A stretch of DNA of 64,000 nucleotides from Leifsonia xyli subsp. xyli str. CTCB07 (GCF_000007665.1 NC_006087.1:1-64000), one strand, 5' to 3'. Shown: positions 39,635 through 48,276, counted from the first letter of the stretch. Made by a program: numbers and translations. The notes: generated by a model not told the origin, from the sequence alone.

Positions 39635-40810
39635 ATGCTGATAAAAGTGATGTATATGGCTCGTGTAAAAGACGGCACTGGTGCCATGCCCCTTCTCGGG
39701 TGGTGGTTCTTGGCCTTAGGCCGAAGGGACCGGTCGAAGCGGAGAGGAATCCGTTCTCTTGCTGTCGTGACCTCGGTCGTAGCGGGTCTGACGTTCTCGC
39801 TCGTCGGCGTTCAGTCGGCGTCCGCGTTCGCTCCCGCCGGGAACTTGAGCCCAAGGGCTGTCGGTGTGGGTTCTATGTCATCGGGGCAACGTGTTGTGAT
39901 GACATCCGGGCATGATATCGTGAGTATCGGGGACTCTTTCACTGCAGCCTACGGTGTTGGCACGGATGTAGGAGGCCCCGCTGCCGTGTGTGGCCAGTCC
40001 GATTCCAGCGTGGGACGTCTGGTAGGCAGCGCAGCCGGTTACTCTGTCACTGATGTTACCTGCAAGGGCGCAACGGCCCGAGAAATGGTCAATGGCCAGG
40101 ACACGACCGACAGCGATGGCAAAAAGATCCACATCCCACCCCAGATTAACGCATTGAACCCCTCCACCGGCATGGTTCTTGTCTCCGCTGGAGGCAACGA
40201 CCTGGGCTTCTTAGGAATCATTACTTCTTGCCTTGCCGAATCCGGCAAAGGTCCTGTTATAGCGACGGGTTCGAAGACGTGTCGTCAGGATTACGTGAAG
40301 AATGGTCACGACGAATTGGACCGCAAGATCACTAACGTTGTGGGACCGGCCCTCGATGCTCTTTATGGTCAGATCAGCGCGCGTGCGCCGCAAGCGCGGA
40401 AGTTCGCCTACGACTATCCAGATCTGTTCCCTGACCGGGCGAACACTCCGGCGGCTGGCTGCTACGCGTTCACAACGACCGGGACGGGCGATTCGAAGGA
40501 AACCGACATGCCTTTCACGGATAAGGATGTGGTGTATCTTCACCAGGTTCAGGACAAGTTGAACGCTCTCATCAATAGAGAGGCAGAAAAGTATGGCTTC
40601 ACCCTCCTTCCTGCAAGCAGCCGCAGCCAGGCACGGACTGCTTGTAGCGCTGCACCCCATTGGGTGAATGGTCTCAACGCCTTCGGCGCGCCAGACCGTA
40701 ACGGTGAAGCCTTCCACCCCACACGCGTTGGCATCGCCCACTACGTCTATGTTTTCAAATACGAAACAAAGAAAAATCGGCATGGCGTACAGCGGGAACC
40801 GGCACCGTAA
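39635..40810 (+). CDS. Secreted SGNH/GDSL-type esterase or lipase
   Basis: SGNH hydrolases cleave ester bonds of lipids or acylated polysaccharides. The 391-residue protein has a basic N-terminus, a hydrophobic signal helix and a likely cleavage at ASAFA. Block I is IGDSFTAAYG with nucleophile Ser101, block III is SAGGNDLGF, and block V is EAFHPTRVGIAHY with His361. Cys pairs suggest disulfides, as in Streptomyces lipases. Several ATGs are clustered (39635, 39650, 39656); the first is given, but a later one would yield a more typical signal peptide. It sits inside the prophage-like region between two large palindromes, so it may be a cargo gene. Confidence 0.87.
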   Translation: MLIKVMYMARVKDGTGAMPLLGWWFLALGRRDRSKRRGIRSLAVVTSVVAGLTFSLVGVQSASAFAPAGNLSPRAVGVGSMSSGQRVVMTSGHDIVSIGDSFTAAYGVGTDVGGPAAVCGQSDSSVGRLVGSAAGYSVTDVTCKGATAREMVNGQDTTDSDGKKIHIPPQINALNPSTGMVLVSAGGNDLGFLGIITSCLAESGKGPVIATGSKTCRQDYVKNGHDELDRKITNVVGPALDALYGQISARAPQARKFAYDYPDLFPDRANTPAAGCYAFTTTGTGDSKETDMPFTDKDVVYLHQVQDKLNALINREAEKYGFTLLPASSRSQARTACSAAPHWVNGLNAFGAPDRNGEAFHPTRVGIAHYVYVFKYETKKNRHGVQREPAP

Positions 40811-40842
40811 ACGATCGGTGATCGTTCCCGGTGATGATGCAA

Positions 40843-40890
40843 GGCCCCTCCGAAGGGGTGTCGCATATGCGACACCCCTTCGGAGGGGCC
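40843..40890. repeat. 48-bp perfect palindrome / bidirectional terminator
   Basis: Two 24-nt arms (40843-40866 and 40867-40890) are exact reverse complements meeting at GCAT|ATGC, with the outer core GGCCCCTCCGAAGGGG. It lies 32 bp after the esterase stop and on the far side of the convergent holin gene, so it could terminate both. In DNA it could extrude a cruciform. Confidence 0.82.
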
Positions 40891-40964
40891 GCCGGCACAT
40901 GACAAAACCGCCCCGGCCTACCGCCTCAATTGAGGGGCGAGCCGGGGCCAGAGCGTGTTGGGTG

Positions 40965-41323
40965 TCAGGGGTTTGTGGGTGGGATGGTGGCGGGGTTCTG
41001 TGTCGGGTTGGCGGGTGTGGTGGCGGGGGTTTGGGTGTTGGTTTTTTCATGGTGCCGAGGCCGATGGTTGTCAGCCACCGGTTGATGGTGGGGATGGCCA
41101 TGATGCGGGTGAGAGCGGCGGCAATCCCGGTGATGGCGGCGGCGAGGCCGACCAGCCACAGGTAGACCTTCGAGGTGACGGGGAGGCCGAGGGCGTCGAT
41201 GACCTGCGGGAGGATCACCGCGAAGGTCAGGAAGGCGGGGATCCCTGCCTGGATGATCGTGCGGAGGACCCGTTGGCCGGTGTGAATAATGTCCGGGATC
41301 TCGGCGGTGAGGTGCTTGCTCAT
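40965..41323 (-). pseudogene. Phage holin-like membrane protein with altered C-terminus
   Basis: This protein starts MSKHLTAEIPDIIHTGQRVLRTIIQAGIPAF and has two hydrophobic segments (about residues 26-45 and 53-75) and a charged stretch, as expected for a mycobacteriophage/actinophage holin acting with the endolysin two genes upstream. After residue 95 a Pro-rich tail (TPKPPPPHPPT) begins. The open frame does not stop until 40211, running through the palindrome and antisense to the esterase. Another frame stops at 40965 after PTNP, so a frameshift in the proline run probably removed the native stop. The end given is that inferred stop. Confidence 0.6.
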
Positions 41324-41652
41324 GATTCTCCTTCGGGAAGGCGGGGGTGTTCGAGGTTGTCGATGTGTTGGTCGGTGTGGGAGAGGTCGGATCGGAGTTG
41401 GCGGATGTCGTGGCGGATGCCGCCGATGTCGCGCATGATCGTGCGCACGGTGACGGCGACGGTGTTGATGCCACGGATGACCGCGCCGTGTTTCTCGTCC
41501 ATGTCGTCGCGGAGGGGCTGGTCATGGTCGTTAGTGACCTCGTAACGGATCGCGTCGGTGCTTCTGGCCTGTCGGCGGCCCATCACGTAGATGAGCGCGA
41601 CCGCGACCGCCTGCATCGACCCGATCGCCCCGAGAAGGACGGCATCGCTCAT
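41320..41652 (-). CDS. DUF2746-like phage protein
   Basis: From the ATG at 41652 the product is 110 residues: MSDAVLLGAIGSMQAVAVALIYVMGRRQAR, a single N-terminal TM helix followed by a charged amphipathic region with heptad-like spacing (IRHDIRQLRSDLSHTDQHIDNL). This matches small actinophage proteins (DUF2746) next to lysis genes. Its stop overlaps the holin ATG. The longer in-frame extension upstream is antisense-like and was not used. Its role in lysis is inferred from position. Confidence 0.7.
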   Translation of the reverse strand: MSDAVLLGAIGSMQAVAVALIYVMGRRQARSTDAIRYEVTNDHDQPLRDDMDEKHGAVIRGINTVAVTVRTIMRDIGGIRHDIRQLRSDLSHTDQHIDNLEHPRLPEGES

Positions 41653-41659
41653 CGCGCGG

Positions 41660-42607
41660 TCATCCCTGGGATGCGTGGGCGAACACGTCTTTGATCGCGG
41701 TCTCGCACGCGGCCTGGACTTGTTCAGGGGTGAGGGAGAGGCCACTGTTGGCCTGGATGCCGGCCAGTACGGCGGGGACGAGAAGGGCGGACACGGACTT
41801 CGCGAGGGCCACGGGGTCGCCGCCCTGTTGTGCGCGGAGGCGTGCGGTGCGGGATGCGAGGATGCCCCACACCGTCCCGTCGCCTTCCGCATGGACGGGC
41901 TCGACCAGGCCCGTGCGGGTCAGGGCCTGGAACTCGTCCGCGGTCAGCCAGTCGAGGGTCCCGTCCGGGTTCAACGTGCCGATCGCGCCGGAGGCATCAC
42001 CCGTCTTGATCATCTGGATCCTCATGTCATCCTCCAAAAGGGTTGGGGTTGTGAAAGCCGTGATCAGCGACGTTTGGGCTTTGTTACGGTCGATGGGGGT
42101 AGAGGTGTACTGCCATACCGTCCAGGTGGGCCACCACCGGATGGGTGGTGGGGGCGGGTTGTAGGACGCGATCCACAAGGGCGCGCCGACGGCGACGACG
42201 GCGGACCAGTCCATGCCGTCCATGAGCGACTTGTTCAGATACACGCCCGGGACCACCCCGAGACGGGTCTTCACCTGGTTCAGGAAGGCGAGCGCCTGCG
42301 CCGGATCCCAGGCTGCCGTGTTCGTTGACGGTTCCGCCTCGACATCCAGCCACAGCGAATCCCCCACCTCATAGGCCAGGTTCGCAATAAAGAAGTCCGC
42401 ACACACCACTGGGTCGAGGTTCCCGTTGAAGAAGTAATGCCCAACATGCTTCCCAGCTTCACGGGCGCCTGCGACCTGTGCCCGGTAGCAGGACCCCACG
42501 GTGAGTCCGATGTTGGCGCGGGAAGCGTTGATGATCACGAAATCCTCACCCGCAGGGGTGTAGTCACCCTGCATATAGGAGATATCAACACCCTCAAGCA
42601 GGGTCAT
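41660..42607 (-). CDS. Phage endolysin, GH25 lysozyme-like
   Basis: GH25 muramidases cleave the MurNAc-GlcNAc bond of peptidoglycan. The 315-residue protein starts MTLLEGVDISYMQGDY, with a catalytic-type Asp in the first strand, then YFFNGNLDP, LWLDVEAEP with the DVE catalytic pair, and TWTVWQYTSTPIDRN at the end of the barrel (about residue 180). The part after residue 195 (MRIQMIKTGDASGAIGTLNPDGTLDWLTADEF) looks like a separate small phage protein and has its own GGAGG ribosome site ahead of the ATG at 42025. The ORF may therefore be a fusion of two adjacent genes. It is the core of the lysis cassette with the next two genes. Confidence 0.82.
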   Translation of the reverse strand: MTLLEGVDISYMQGDYTPAGEDFVIINASRANIGLTVGSCYRAQVAGAREAGKHVGHYFFNGNLDPVVCADFFIANLAYEVGDSLWLDVEAEPSTNTAAWDPAQALAFLNQVKTRLGVVPGVYLNKSLMDGMDWSAVVAVGAPLWIASYNPPPPPIRWWPTWTVWQYTSTPIDRNKAQTSLITAFTTPTLLEDDMRIQMIKTGDASGAIGTLNPDGTLDWLTADEFQALTRTGLVEPVHAEGDGTVWGILASRTARLRAQQGGDPVALAKSVSALLVPAVLAGIQANSGLSLTPEQVQAACETAIKDVFAHASQG

Positions 42608-42658
42608 GGTCGTATTTCCATGACTGTTATCAGCGCCCCCTGGTGGCGGGGGTGATCA

Positions 42659-43288
42659 ATGATCAACATGGGGACCTTCCAATCCGGGTGTTCTTATTCA
42701 TTCAGGATGATCGGGAGTACCTTTTGTGGTATGAGGAAGCAAGAGCTGGTTCTTGGTGGTGTCGCGATCGCTGTGGCGGCTGCGTTGTTCGGCACCGCGT
42801 CGTGGGCTGCTATCACCCGCACGGGCACCGTTCCGGCCCCCGTGACGGCTCTTGCTCCTGTCGCGGATGCGGGGAGGCCGAAGGCGCAATCCGCTCCCCC
42901 GGTCGCGGTCGCCCCGCAGGCTGCCGCCCCGCTGCCCGCCCCCAAAACGCCGGTCTCGAAAACGCCGGCCGGGCATGTTCATGCTCAGGCGGATGCTGAC
43001 CCGGCCCCGGTGTCGTCATCCACACCCGAGCCGGTGCTTGATCCGGGGTATGAAGGGAGCCTCAGCCCGACTTCGTGGTTCCATTACGTGCCGGCGAACC
43101 CTGTCCCGATCATTCCCTCGTCGGTGACGCCGCCGAGGGAGCCGGGGTTCCAGATCTCGCTCGCGAATCCGAATGTGCCGTATGACCCGGTGACGAACCC
43201 GCACCCGGTCTATGTGTTCTACAAGGGCTGCGAGACCCGGACTGCGGTCTGCGATGTCTCTGAATTTTGGGGTGCAGCTGGGTATTGA
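42659..43288 (+). CDS. Membrane-anchored or secreted hypothetical protein
   Basis: No family is recognised. A likely start is ATG 42731 (MRKQELVLGGVAIAVAAALFG), which gives a clean signal anchor; the frame is open from 42659. After the hydrophobic helix comes a long Ala/Pro-rich linker, then a compact C-terminal part with TSWFHYVPANPVPIIPSSV and YVFYKGCETRTAVCDVSEFW containing two Cys. The layout suggests an exported protein with a flexible stalk. It is divergent from the endolysin. Confidence 0.6.
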   Translation: MINMGTFQSGCSYSFRMIGSTFCGMRKQELVLGGVAIAVAAALFGTASWAAITRTGTVPAPVTALAPVADAGRPKAQSAPPVAVAPQAAAPLPAPKTPVSKTPAGHVHAQADADPAPVSSSTPEPVLDPGYEGSLSPTSWFHYVPANPVPIIPSSVTPPREPGFQISLANPNVPYDPVTNPHPVYVFYKGCETRTAVCDVSEFWGAAGY

Positions 43289-43316
43289 GTTCGTCCAGGT
43301 GACGGGTTGATCGCGA

Positions 43317-43594
43317 TCAGTATTGGAAGATGGCGAGGGCGTCGATGCTGAGGTAGTTGTCGGCGTTGGTGCCGGTGTTGTAGGCGTCGCCGCGCGCGGT
43401 GACGGTGAAGGTGTCCCCTGCGGTGACCGGTAGTTCGGCCCAGGTGCCGGCGCGGGCGCGTTGGGTTTGCTGGTCGGAGGGGACGAACACGTTAGGGCCG
43501 TCGGTTTGGGTGATCCCGAGTTCTGGGATGGTGATGGTGAGGTAGGAGAACGCGGAGACGTTCGCGGCTTTGTTGGAGCACACCACTGAGGGTG
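43317..43594 (-). pseudogene. 3' fragment of a phage tail or structural protein
   Basis: About 90 codons remain of a minus-strand gene cut by IS copy 2 at its upstream side. The fragment reads VSAFSYLTITIPELGITQTDGPNVF, then AGTWAELPVTAGDTFTVTARGDAYNTG, ending ALAIFQY. The beta-rich, repetitive sequence resembles C-terminal parts of phage tail or collar proteins, but no family is secure. The GTG at 43586 is likely an internal codon rather than the native start. Confidence 0.5.
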
Positions 43595-43598
43595 CTAG

Positions 43599-44689
43599 GG
43601 CGTGATGTCCAGGGGGGTTGTTTCGGCGATACGGTCGTGAGGAGTTGAGGGGCGAGGGCCTCCGGTTGTGAAGTGGAGCTGTTCAGTTCAACCGCTTCAC
43701 GATCCAGGAGGCCTTCGTGTCCCACGTTAACGCTGCTCTCACACCGCGCGCTCGTCTGCGCCTTGCCAGGCTCATCGTCGAGGACCATTGGCTGGTCTCC
43801 GTCGCAGCGAAGATGTTTATGGTCTCGCCCGTTACCGCGCGGAAATGGGCGGCGAGGTTCCGCGCCGAAGGCACGGGAGGGATGACCGACCGGTCTAGCC
43901 GCCCACGATCGATGCCAACGCGGACGCCGTTGCCCGTGCTCAAGCGGATCGTGCGGGCGAGGTGGCGACGACGCCTGGGGCCGGTGCAGATCGCCGGCGA
44001 GCTTGGCCTTCCCGCCTCGACCGTCCACGCCGTCCTGGTGTGCTGCCGCATCAACCGGCTCTGCACCATTGATCGGGTCACGGGCGAGCCGATCCGTCGC
44101 TACGAGCACGACCACCCTGGATCGCTGATCCATGTCGACGTGACGAAGTTCGGCAACATCCCCGACGGCGGCGGCTGACGATTCGTCGGCCGCGTCCAGG
44201 GCGAACGCAACCGGGAAGCGACCGCCACCCGCACGAAGAGCAGGAACCACCGCTACGAGCCACGGTTGGGCACCGTGTTCGTCTACACGATCATCGACGA
44301 CCACTCCCGCGTCGCCTACGCCGAGATCTGCTCCGACGAGAAGGCGGACACCGCGATCGGTGTCCTGCGGCGTGCTGTCGCCTGGTTCGCCGACCGGGAT
44401 GTCAGCGTCGAACTCGTCCTCTCGGACAACGGCTCCGCCTACAAGTCCTACGCCTGGCGAGACGCCTGCACAGAGCTCGGGATCAGGGCGAAGAAGACCC
44501 GACCATACCGACCACAGACCAACGGGAAGATCGAACGCTTCCACCGCACACTCGCCGACGGCTGGGCCTACGCCCGGTTCTATGGTTCAGAGGCCGAACG
44601 ACGAGAAGCACTCCCCGGCTGGCCCCACTTCTACAATCATCACCAGCACCACTCCGCCATCAGAGCCCCACCCATTAGCAGAATCGACA
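43599..44689 (+). mobile_element. IS481-like insertion sequence, copy 2 (right end missing)
   Basis: This copy is nearly identical to copy 1 from the left inverted repeat (CGTGATGTCCAGGG at 43601, with CTAG at 43595-43598) through GAATCGACA at 44689. The last roughly 25 bp, including the right inverted repeat, are absent and replaced by unrelated sequence. It is therefore probably immobile in cis. It interrupts the tail-protein gene on its left. Confidence 0.9.
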
Positions 44690-44724
44690 CTCGTCCAGTA
44701 GTTCACGCATCGGTGACGGTGTAG
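43717..44724 (+). pseudogene. IS481-family transposase with internal TGA (copy 2)
   Basis: This is the same DDE transposase as copy 1, with the same in-frame TGA (44176-44178) after IPDGGG. The downstream half begins RFVGRVQGER and includes TIIDDHSR, LSDNGSAYKS and KIERFHRTL. One residue differs from copy 1 (AYARFYG instead of AYAQFYG). Because the IS right end is missing, the frame runs out into flanking DNA (RPVVHASVTV) to 44724. Confidence 0.88.
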
Positions 44725-44831
44725 CTTGGCTATAGAGCAGGAATGCTCACAGTCTCCTTCGTGGAAGAGGGACTGTCCGCTCGCCGAGTAAAAGCATTCT
44801 ATCTCATAAGTCGGCGAATAAATAGGTTTCC

Positions 44832-45332
44832 TTGGATGGGTTGGTATACGTGTCTCGGCGTCAGCCCTCGGATGCGAGCGACTTGCCGGCGCGAGCGGAA
44901 CGCCTGGTTGAGGCTCTCGCGATGACCCCATTGCGCATGGGCGTGCTGCGCTATCTCCTTATCCATCGTGATGGTGGTTCTAGCGTGGAAATTGCTACCG
45001 AGTTGGGTGTCACAAGCCCTGGTGTGCTTTCGCACCTCACGCACCTCGAGGAACTCGGGGCGATAGAGACCCCTGCACGCCGGCTCGCGAGTGGCCGACG
45101 TCAACGTGGCGGCGTGTACCGCATCACCCCTCGCTGGTTTTCCAAGGCCGAGGAAAACGCTCTTCGAACAATCGTCGGCCTAGGGGAATCCGAGGAGAAC
45201 CCAACGTCAACCTCATTGGGAGATTTCACGATGAGTGAACTCGCCGAGGAGCTACATAAGAGAGCTACCCAGCAGGAGTGGGCAGAATCGGCCGAGGGCC
45301 GCGCCGCACGGCGAACCGAGTTCCTCGGCTAA
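44832..45332 (+). CDS. Winged-helix (ArsR/MarR-like) transcriptional regulator
   Basis: The 166-residue protein has a clear winged-helix region at about residues 30-100: MGVLRYLLIHRDGGSSVEIATELGVTSPGVLSHLTHLEELGAIE, then the wing RRQRGGVYRITPRWF. The C-terminal 60 residues are charged and helical. Start codons are uncertain (TTG 44832, GTG 44850). It heads a three-gene set with a membrane protein and a Nudix gene. It may control this cassette. No cofactor-binding cysteines for a metal sensor are seen. Confidence 0.75.
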   Translation: MDGLVYVSRRQPSDASDLPARAERLVEALAMTPLRMGVLRYLLIHRDGGSSVEIATELGVTSPGVLSHLTHLEELGAIETPARRLASGRRQRGGVYRITPRWFSKAEENALRTIVGLGESEENPTSTSLGDFTMSELAEELHKRATQQEWAESAEGRAARRTEFLG

Positions 45333-45376
45333 GCCCTAGCATGGCTCCAGTCCATCCATAGGATAACGGGAGGGTA

Positions 45377-46018
45377 GTGATGGATATGGCGTTTGCGGTG
45401 TTCCAGTGGACAACATTGGCGGTCTTGCTGGCCGCGATTGGCATTCGCATCTGGACGCCCAATAAGCGAAATATGAAAATTCTCGGATTTCTGATCGGGA
45501 TTGCAATCGCGGTACTACTTGCAATCCCGATGTTCTACGCTGCGGTCGATCAGATGCTCGGTGGGAAAAATATGGAGAATTTTATCCTGCGGTTGCTGAT
45601 CTTCGCGGCGTTCTATCTTCTCGGAACAGCCCTGAGTCGAGGGTACGGCAACGCGGGAGTAACTTGGGCTATCCGTGGCCCCGTCGGATTGGTCGTGCTT
45701 GGTCTTGCAACTGCGCTGCTGTTCACGATGTTTCTTCTCGTCGCCTCGGGCAATGGGCCAAGTTCTGCTGGCCTCCTGGCGCAGAAGCAACTAGGAGTTG
45801 ATGCCGCGCTCATCATGCTTCTCATTGCGCTGATTGGGATCGTTCTGCTGCCGATCCTCCAAGGGATCAAGGTGGAACTTTCGCTCTTTAGCCTTAGTAA
45901 ACTATTTATTCAATACTTGGCTCTATGCCTTATCGCGACCGCGCTGACCTTCTTGCACTTCGCGGGACCTCCACGGCCGTCACGTTTCGGTGCGAAGCTC
46001 CACGTGGTAGGCAGATAG
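45377..46018 (+). CDS. Six-TM integral membrane protein
   Basis: I do not recognise a family. The 213-residue protein has about six hydrophobic helices (near residues 8-28, 35-57, 70-88, 103-125, 145-165 and 178-198) joined by short loops, with a basic C-terminal tail (PRPSRFGAKLHVVGR). GGGAGG at about 45369-45374 is close to the start, and the ATGs at 45377 and 45380 are alternatives. The next gene starts 4 bp downstream, so they are coupled. Confidence 0.7.
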   Translation: MMDMAFAVFQWTTLAVLLAAIGIRIWTPNKRNMKILGFLIGIAIAVLLAIPMFYAAVDQMLGGKNMENFILRLLIFAAFYLLGTALSRGYGNAGVTWAIRGPVGLVVLGLATALLFTMFLLVASGNGPSSAGLLAQKQLGVDAALIMLLIALIGIVLLPILQGIKVELSLFSLSKLFIQYLALCLIATALTFLHFAGPPRPSRFGAKLHVVGR

Positions 46019-46022
46019 GCCG

Positions 46023-46454
46023 ATGCAGCAGATTCCCTACGTGACCGCGCTCATCACCGACGCATCCGGTCGAATCTTGCTTGGTCGGCACACCAGAGAC
46101 CAGCTCTGGGGGACGATCGGCGGCGCGCTGAAGACAGAAGAAGATCCCCGTTTGGGCCTCTCCCGTGAGGTATTTGAGGAGCTCTCGATTGAGGTCGAAG
46201 TGGGACGGCTGTTGAACGCTCATTGCGGCCCGCTTACGACTACAACATACGAGTCTGGCGACGTCGTGAATGTACTCGCCTTGGTCTATGAATGTTCTAT
46301 GACCGACCCGGCGGCCGCCCTGACTCTTGACGAGACCGAGATATCAGAAGCCAACTGGTTTACGGAGGCATAAGCAGAGCGACTCGAAGGTAAACCTTGG
46401 CTTCCGTTGGTACTTAGGGACTGGGTTGAGCTGGACTCCAACCAGTCAGACTAG
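46023..46454 (+). pseudogene. Nudix hydrolase interrupted by a nonsense codon
   Basis: The product starts MQQIPYVTALITDASGRILLG, a typical Nudix opening. It has a slightly divergent Nudix box: GGALKTEEDPRLGLSREVFEELSIE, with REVFEELS where most have REhxEExG, so metal binding is still plausible. A TAA at 46371-46373 stops it after WFTEA. The same frame then continues AERLEGKPWLPLVLRDWVELDSN to a TAG at 46452-46454, a natural Nudix C-terminal helix. The stop removes about 26 residues, so partial function cannot be excluded. Confidence 0.75.
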
Positions 46455-46603
46455 CCTGTTCGACCAAAGCGGATACTGGAAGCAAAAACGTCCTCACTGC
46501 AGCTGTCGCCGATCGCCTTGCTACACCGTCAACATCGATACCGTTGTGACCATCACCACCCGATGTTGAGCAGGTTGGCTTGTGTTGTTTGGTGGTCGGG
46601 TCG

Positions 46604-47908
46604 TCAACCTGTGGGCGTGTGGAGTGCGTCTTTGAAGTGGGAGCTTAGGCGTTCCATTGCGTCGCGGGCGGTGGGGGAGGAGACGTGTTGGTAGCGGCGG
46701 GTGGTTTTCTCGTCGACGTGGCCGACGATCTCTCCCACGATTTTCGCGTCAACGCCGAGTTCCATTAGCGCGGTCGCGGTGGTGTGTCGCGCCCAGTGTG
46801 TGGTCGGGATACCGGGTGTCCCGGGTGTTCGGTCTTTCGGTGGTTTCGTCTGTTCCTGGTTGATGACACCAGCTCGGAACAGCAAGTCGCGCCACAGCTG
46901 CTGATCCTCGTGCGGGAGGTAGGGGCGGCCGTCTTCGTGCCGCCATAGCAGGCCGTAGGGGTTCGGGCGGTCTTTCGTCGCCTCAAGGTATTCGTGTAGG
47001 ACCGCGACCACGGGCGGGATGAGAGGAACAGTGCGCGATTTTCCCAACTTCGGTCGGATCAGAGCCAGCCTCCCATACAGGTGGATGTACTCCAGGGACG
47101 ATTTCACCTTGAACCGGCGTTGGGGGAATGACGAGCCGCGCTTGGTCAGGCACGACCACTGTCCCTCGGCGAGCGGCTCGCATCCGTGCTCGGAGCGCAG
47201 CTCCTCAAGCTGCCAGTCCACGCGCAGAGTCCCCGCATCAAGGTCCAGGCCCTCGATCAGGGCTCCGAGTCGTTCGGACTGACGGATGCCGTCGAGCACC
47301 GCCACCCACCAGCGGGTGCCCTCCACGTTCGCGGATGCGGCGAGCACGGCGAGCGCCTGCTCGGTGCTGAGGCTGCCGCGAGGGTTCTTCGCGATGACCT
47401 CCGGAGGCTTCACGTCGTCCACGACGTTGCGTGTCACAAGCCCGTCGGCCTTTGCGGCGCTGAGCATGCCGCTGAGAATCTCGTGTGCCTTGCGGGCGGT
47501 GCCTGTCGCGAGGCCAGCATCGAAGACGGCCTTATGCACCAGGCGAACATCCGAGGGTTTCAGCTCCGAGATGCGCCGGCGGCCGAGGAGGGGAACGATC
47601 CAGTTCCGCATCAGAGACTCTGTGGTCGCGAGTGAGTTCGGCTTCAGCCTCATCCAACAATCGGTCTCGATATAATGCTCAGCCCATGCCGCAACAGTCA
47701 CCGTGCGACCCAAGGTCGTACCGTACTCCGCGATCTCCGCAAGCTTCTGCTTCAGCCTCTCACGCGCGACAGTTTGCGTCCGCGCCGACACCTCACGCTG
47801 CCGGCGGCGACCATCAGGGTGGAAGCCGTCGTCATACCTTCCACGCCACAGGCCCTTCGCCCTGTCATAGTGGAGACCGCCCTCACCCGGCGACCGCTTC
47901 TTCGGCAT
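46604..47908 (-). CDS. Tyrosine site-specific recombinase (phage integrase)
   Basis: The 434-residue protein integrates or excises mobile DNA. It has an N-terminal AP2-like/arm-binding region (GLHYDRAKGLWRGRYDDG), a core-binding SAM-like domain (TVAAWAEHYIETDC onward) and the C-terminal catalytic domain. The catalytic residues are visible as Arg in GIRQSERLGAL, HxxR in HWARHTTATALMELG, and His with the Tyr nucleophile in IVGHVDEKTTRRYQHVS. Length is full and no lesion is seen, so it may be functional. It marks the right boundary of the prophage-like block. About 150 bp between it and the Nudix remnant hold no gene. Confidence 0.93.
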   Translation of the reverse strand: MPKKRSPGEGGLHYDRAKGLWRGRYDDGFHPDGRRRQREVSARTQTVARERLKQKLAEIAEYGTTLGRTVTVAAWAEHYIETDCWMRLKPNSLATTESLMRNWIVPLLGRRRISELKPSDVRLVHKAVFDAGLATGTARKAHEILSGMLSAAKADGLVTRNVVDDVKPPEVIAKNPRGSLSTEQALAVLAASANVEGTRWWVAVLDGIRQSERLGALIEGLDLDAGTLRVDWQLEELRSEHGCEPLAEGQWSCLTKRGSSFPQRRFKVKSSLEYIHLYGRLALIRPKLGKSRTVPLIPPVVAVLHEYLEATKDRPNPYGLLWRHEDGRPYLPHEDQQLWRDLLFRAGVINQEQTKPPKDRTPGTPGIPTTHWARHTTATALMELGVDAKIVGEIVGHVDEKTTRRYQHVSSPTARDAMERLSSHFKDALHTPTG

Positions 47909-48110
47909 CGCTCCCCACCATCCTCGCTAACTCCCCACATGAAACCGCAAACCCTACCCTTGCAGTTACACCCCTCAAAGACCATCACTTCCGCATAAAT
48001 CCGCGGATATCAAGCCCATTCACTAACATTCTGAGACCCCAAAAAACACCATACCATTTATGCTCTCCCGGAAAGAAACGCGGTTCTCCCAGAGAGAGCG
48101 CCTGGGCGTC

Positions 48111-48151
48111 GAGAGGGCCGGAGCGGTGTTCCCACCCGCTCCGGCCCTCTC
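48111..48151. terminator. Strong hairpin terminator between integrase and GntR gene
   Basis: A perfect 16-bp stem, GAGAGGGCCGGAGCGG (48111-48126) and its complement (48136-48151), has a 9-nt loop and a CCCTTTG tail. It lies in the 368-bp gap 47909-48276, which otherwise holds no supported gene and probably includes the integrase promoter and perhaps an attachment site that I cannot define. Confidence 0.75.
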
Positions 48152-48276
48152 CCTTTGTGATCCCCCGGATCGGTCCCCCTGGCCGAGTCTTCCTTCAGCG
48201 TAGGGAACCGCCCGGTCGGCCGGCATCCGGGCTGTCACGGATTAAGTCACCGTGACAGCCCCTACCGGCTGTCCGG

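Larger units (their letters stand above)
35443..47908. mobile_element. Degraded prophage / integrative element region
   Basis: Between the sugar operon and the GntR genes lies a block of accessory genes. It holds two IS481-like copies, an XRE/ImmA regulator, an esterase, a holin-like protein, a DUF2746-like phage protein, a GH25 endolysin, a tail-protein fragment and, at the far end, a complete tyrosine integrase. The lysis genes and integrase indicate phage ancestry, but capsid, terminase and replication genes are missing, so it is a remnant. The exact ends and att sites are not visible. The limits given are the first IS and the integrase start. Confidence 0.6.

Noticed and set aside
35214..48080. 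TCCCGGAAA near 35,221 and 48,066 as an attachment-site core of the prophage
   Set aside because: Nine shared bases in a GC-rich genome over this distance is weak; the flanks do not match and neither site lies in a tRNA gene.
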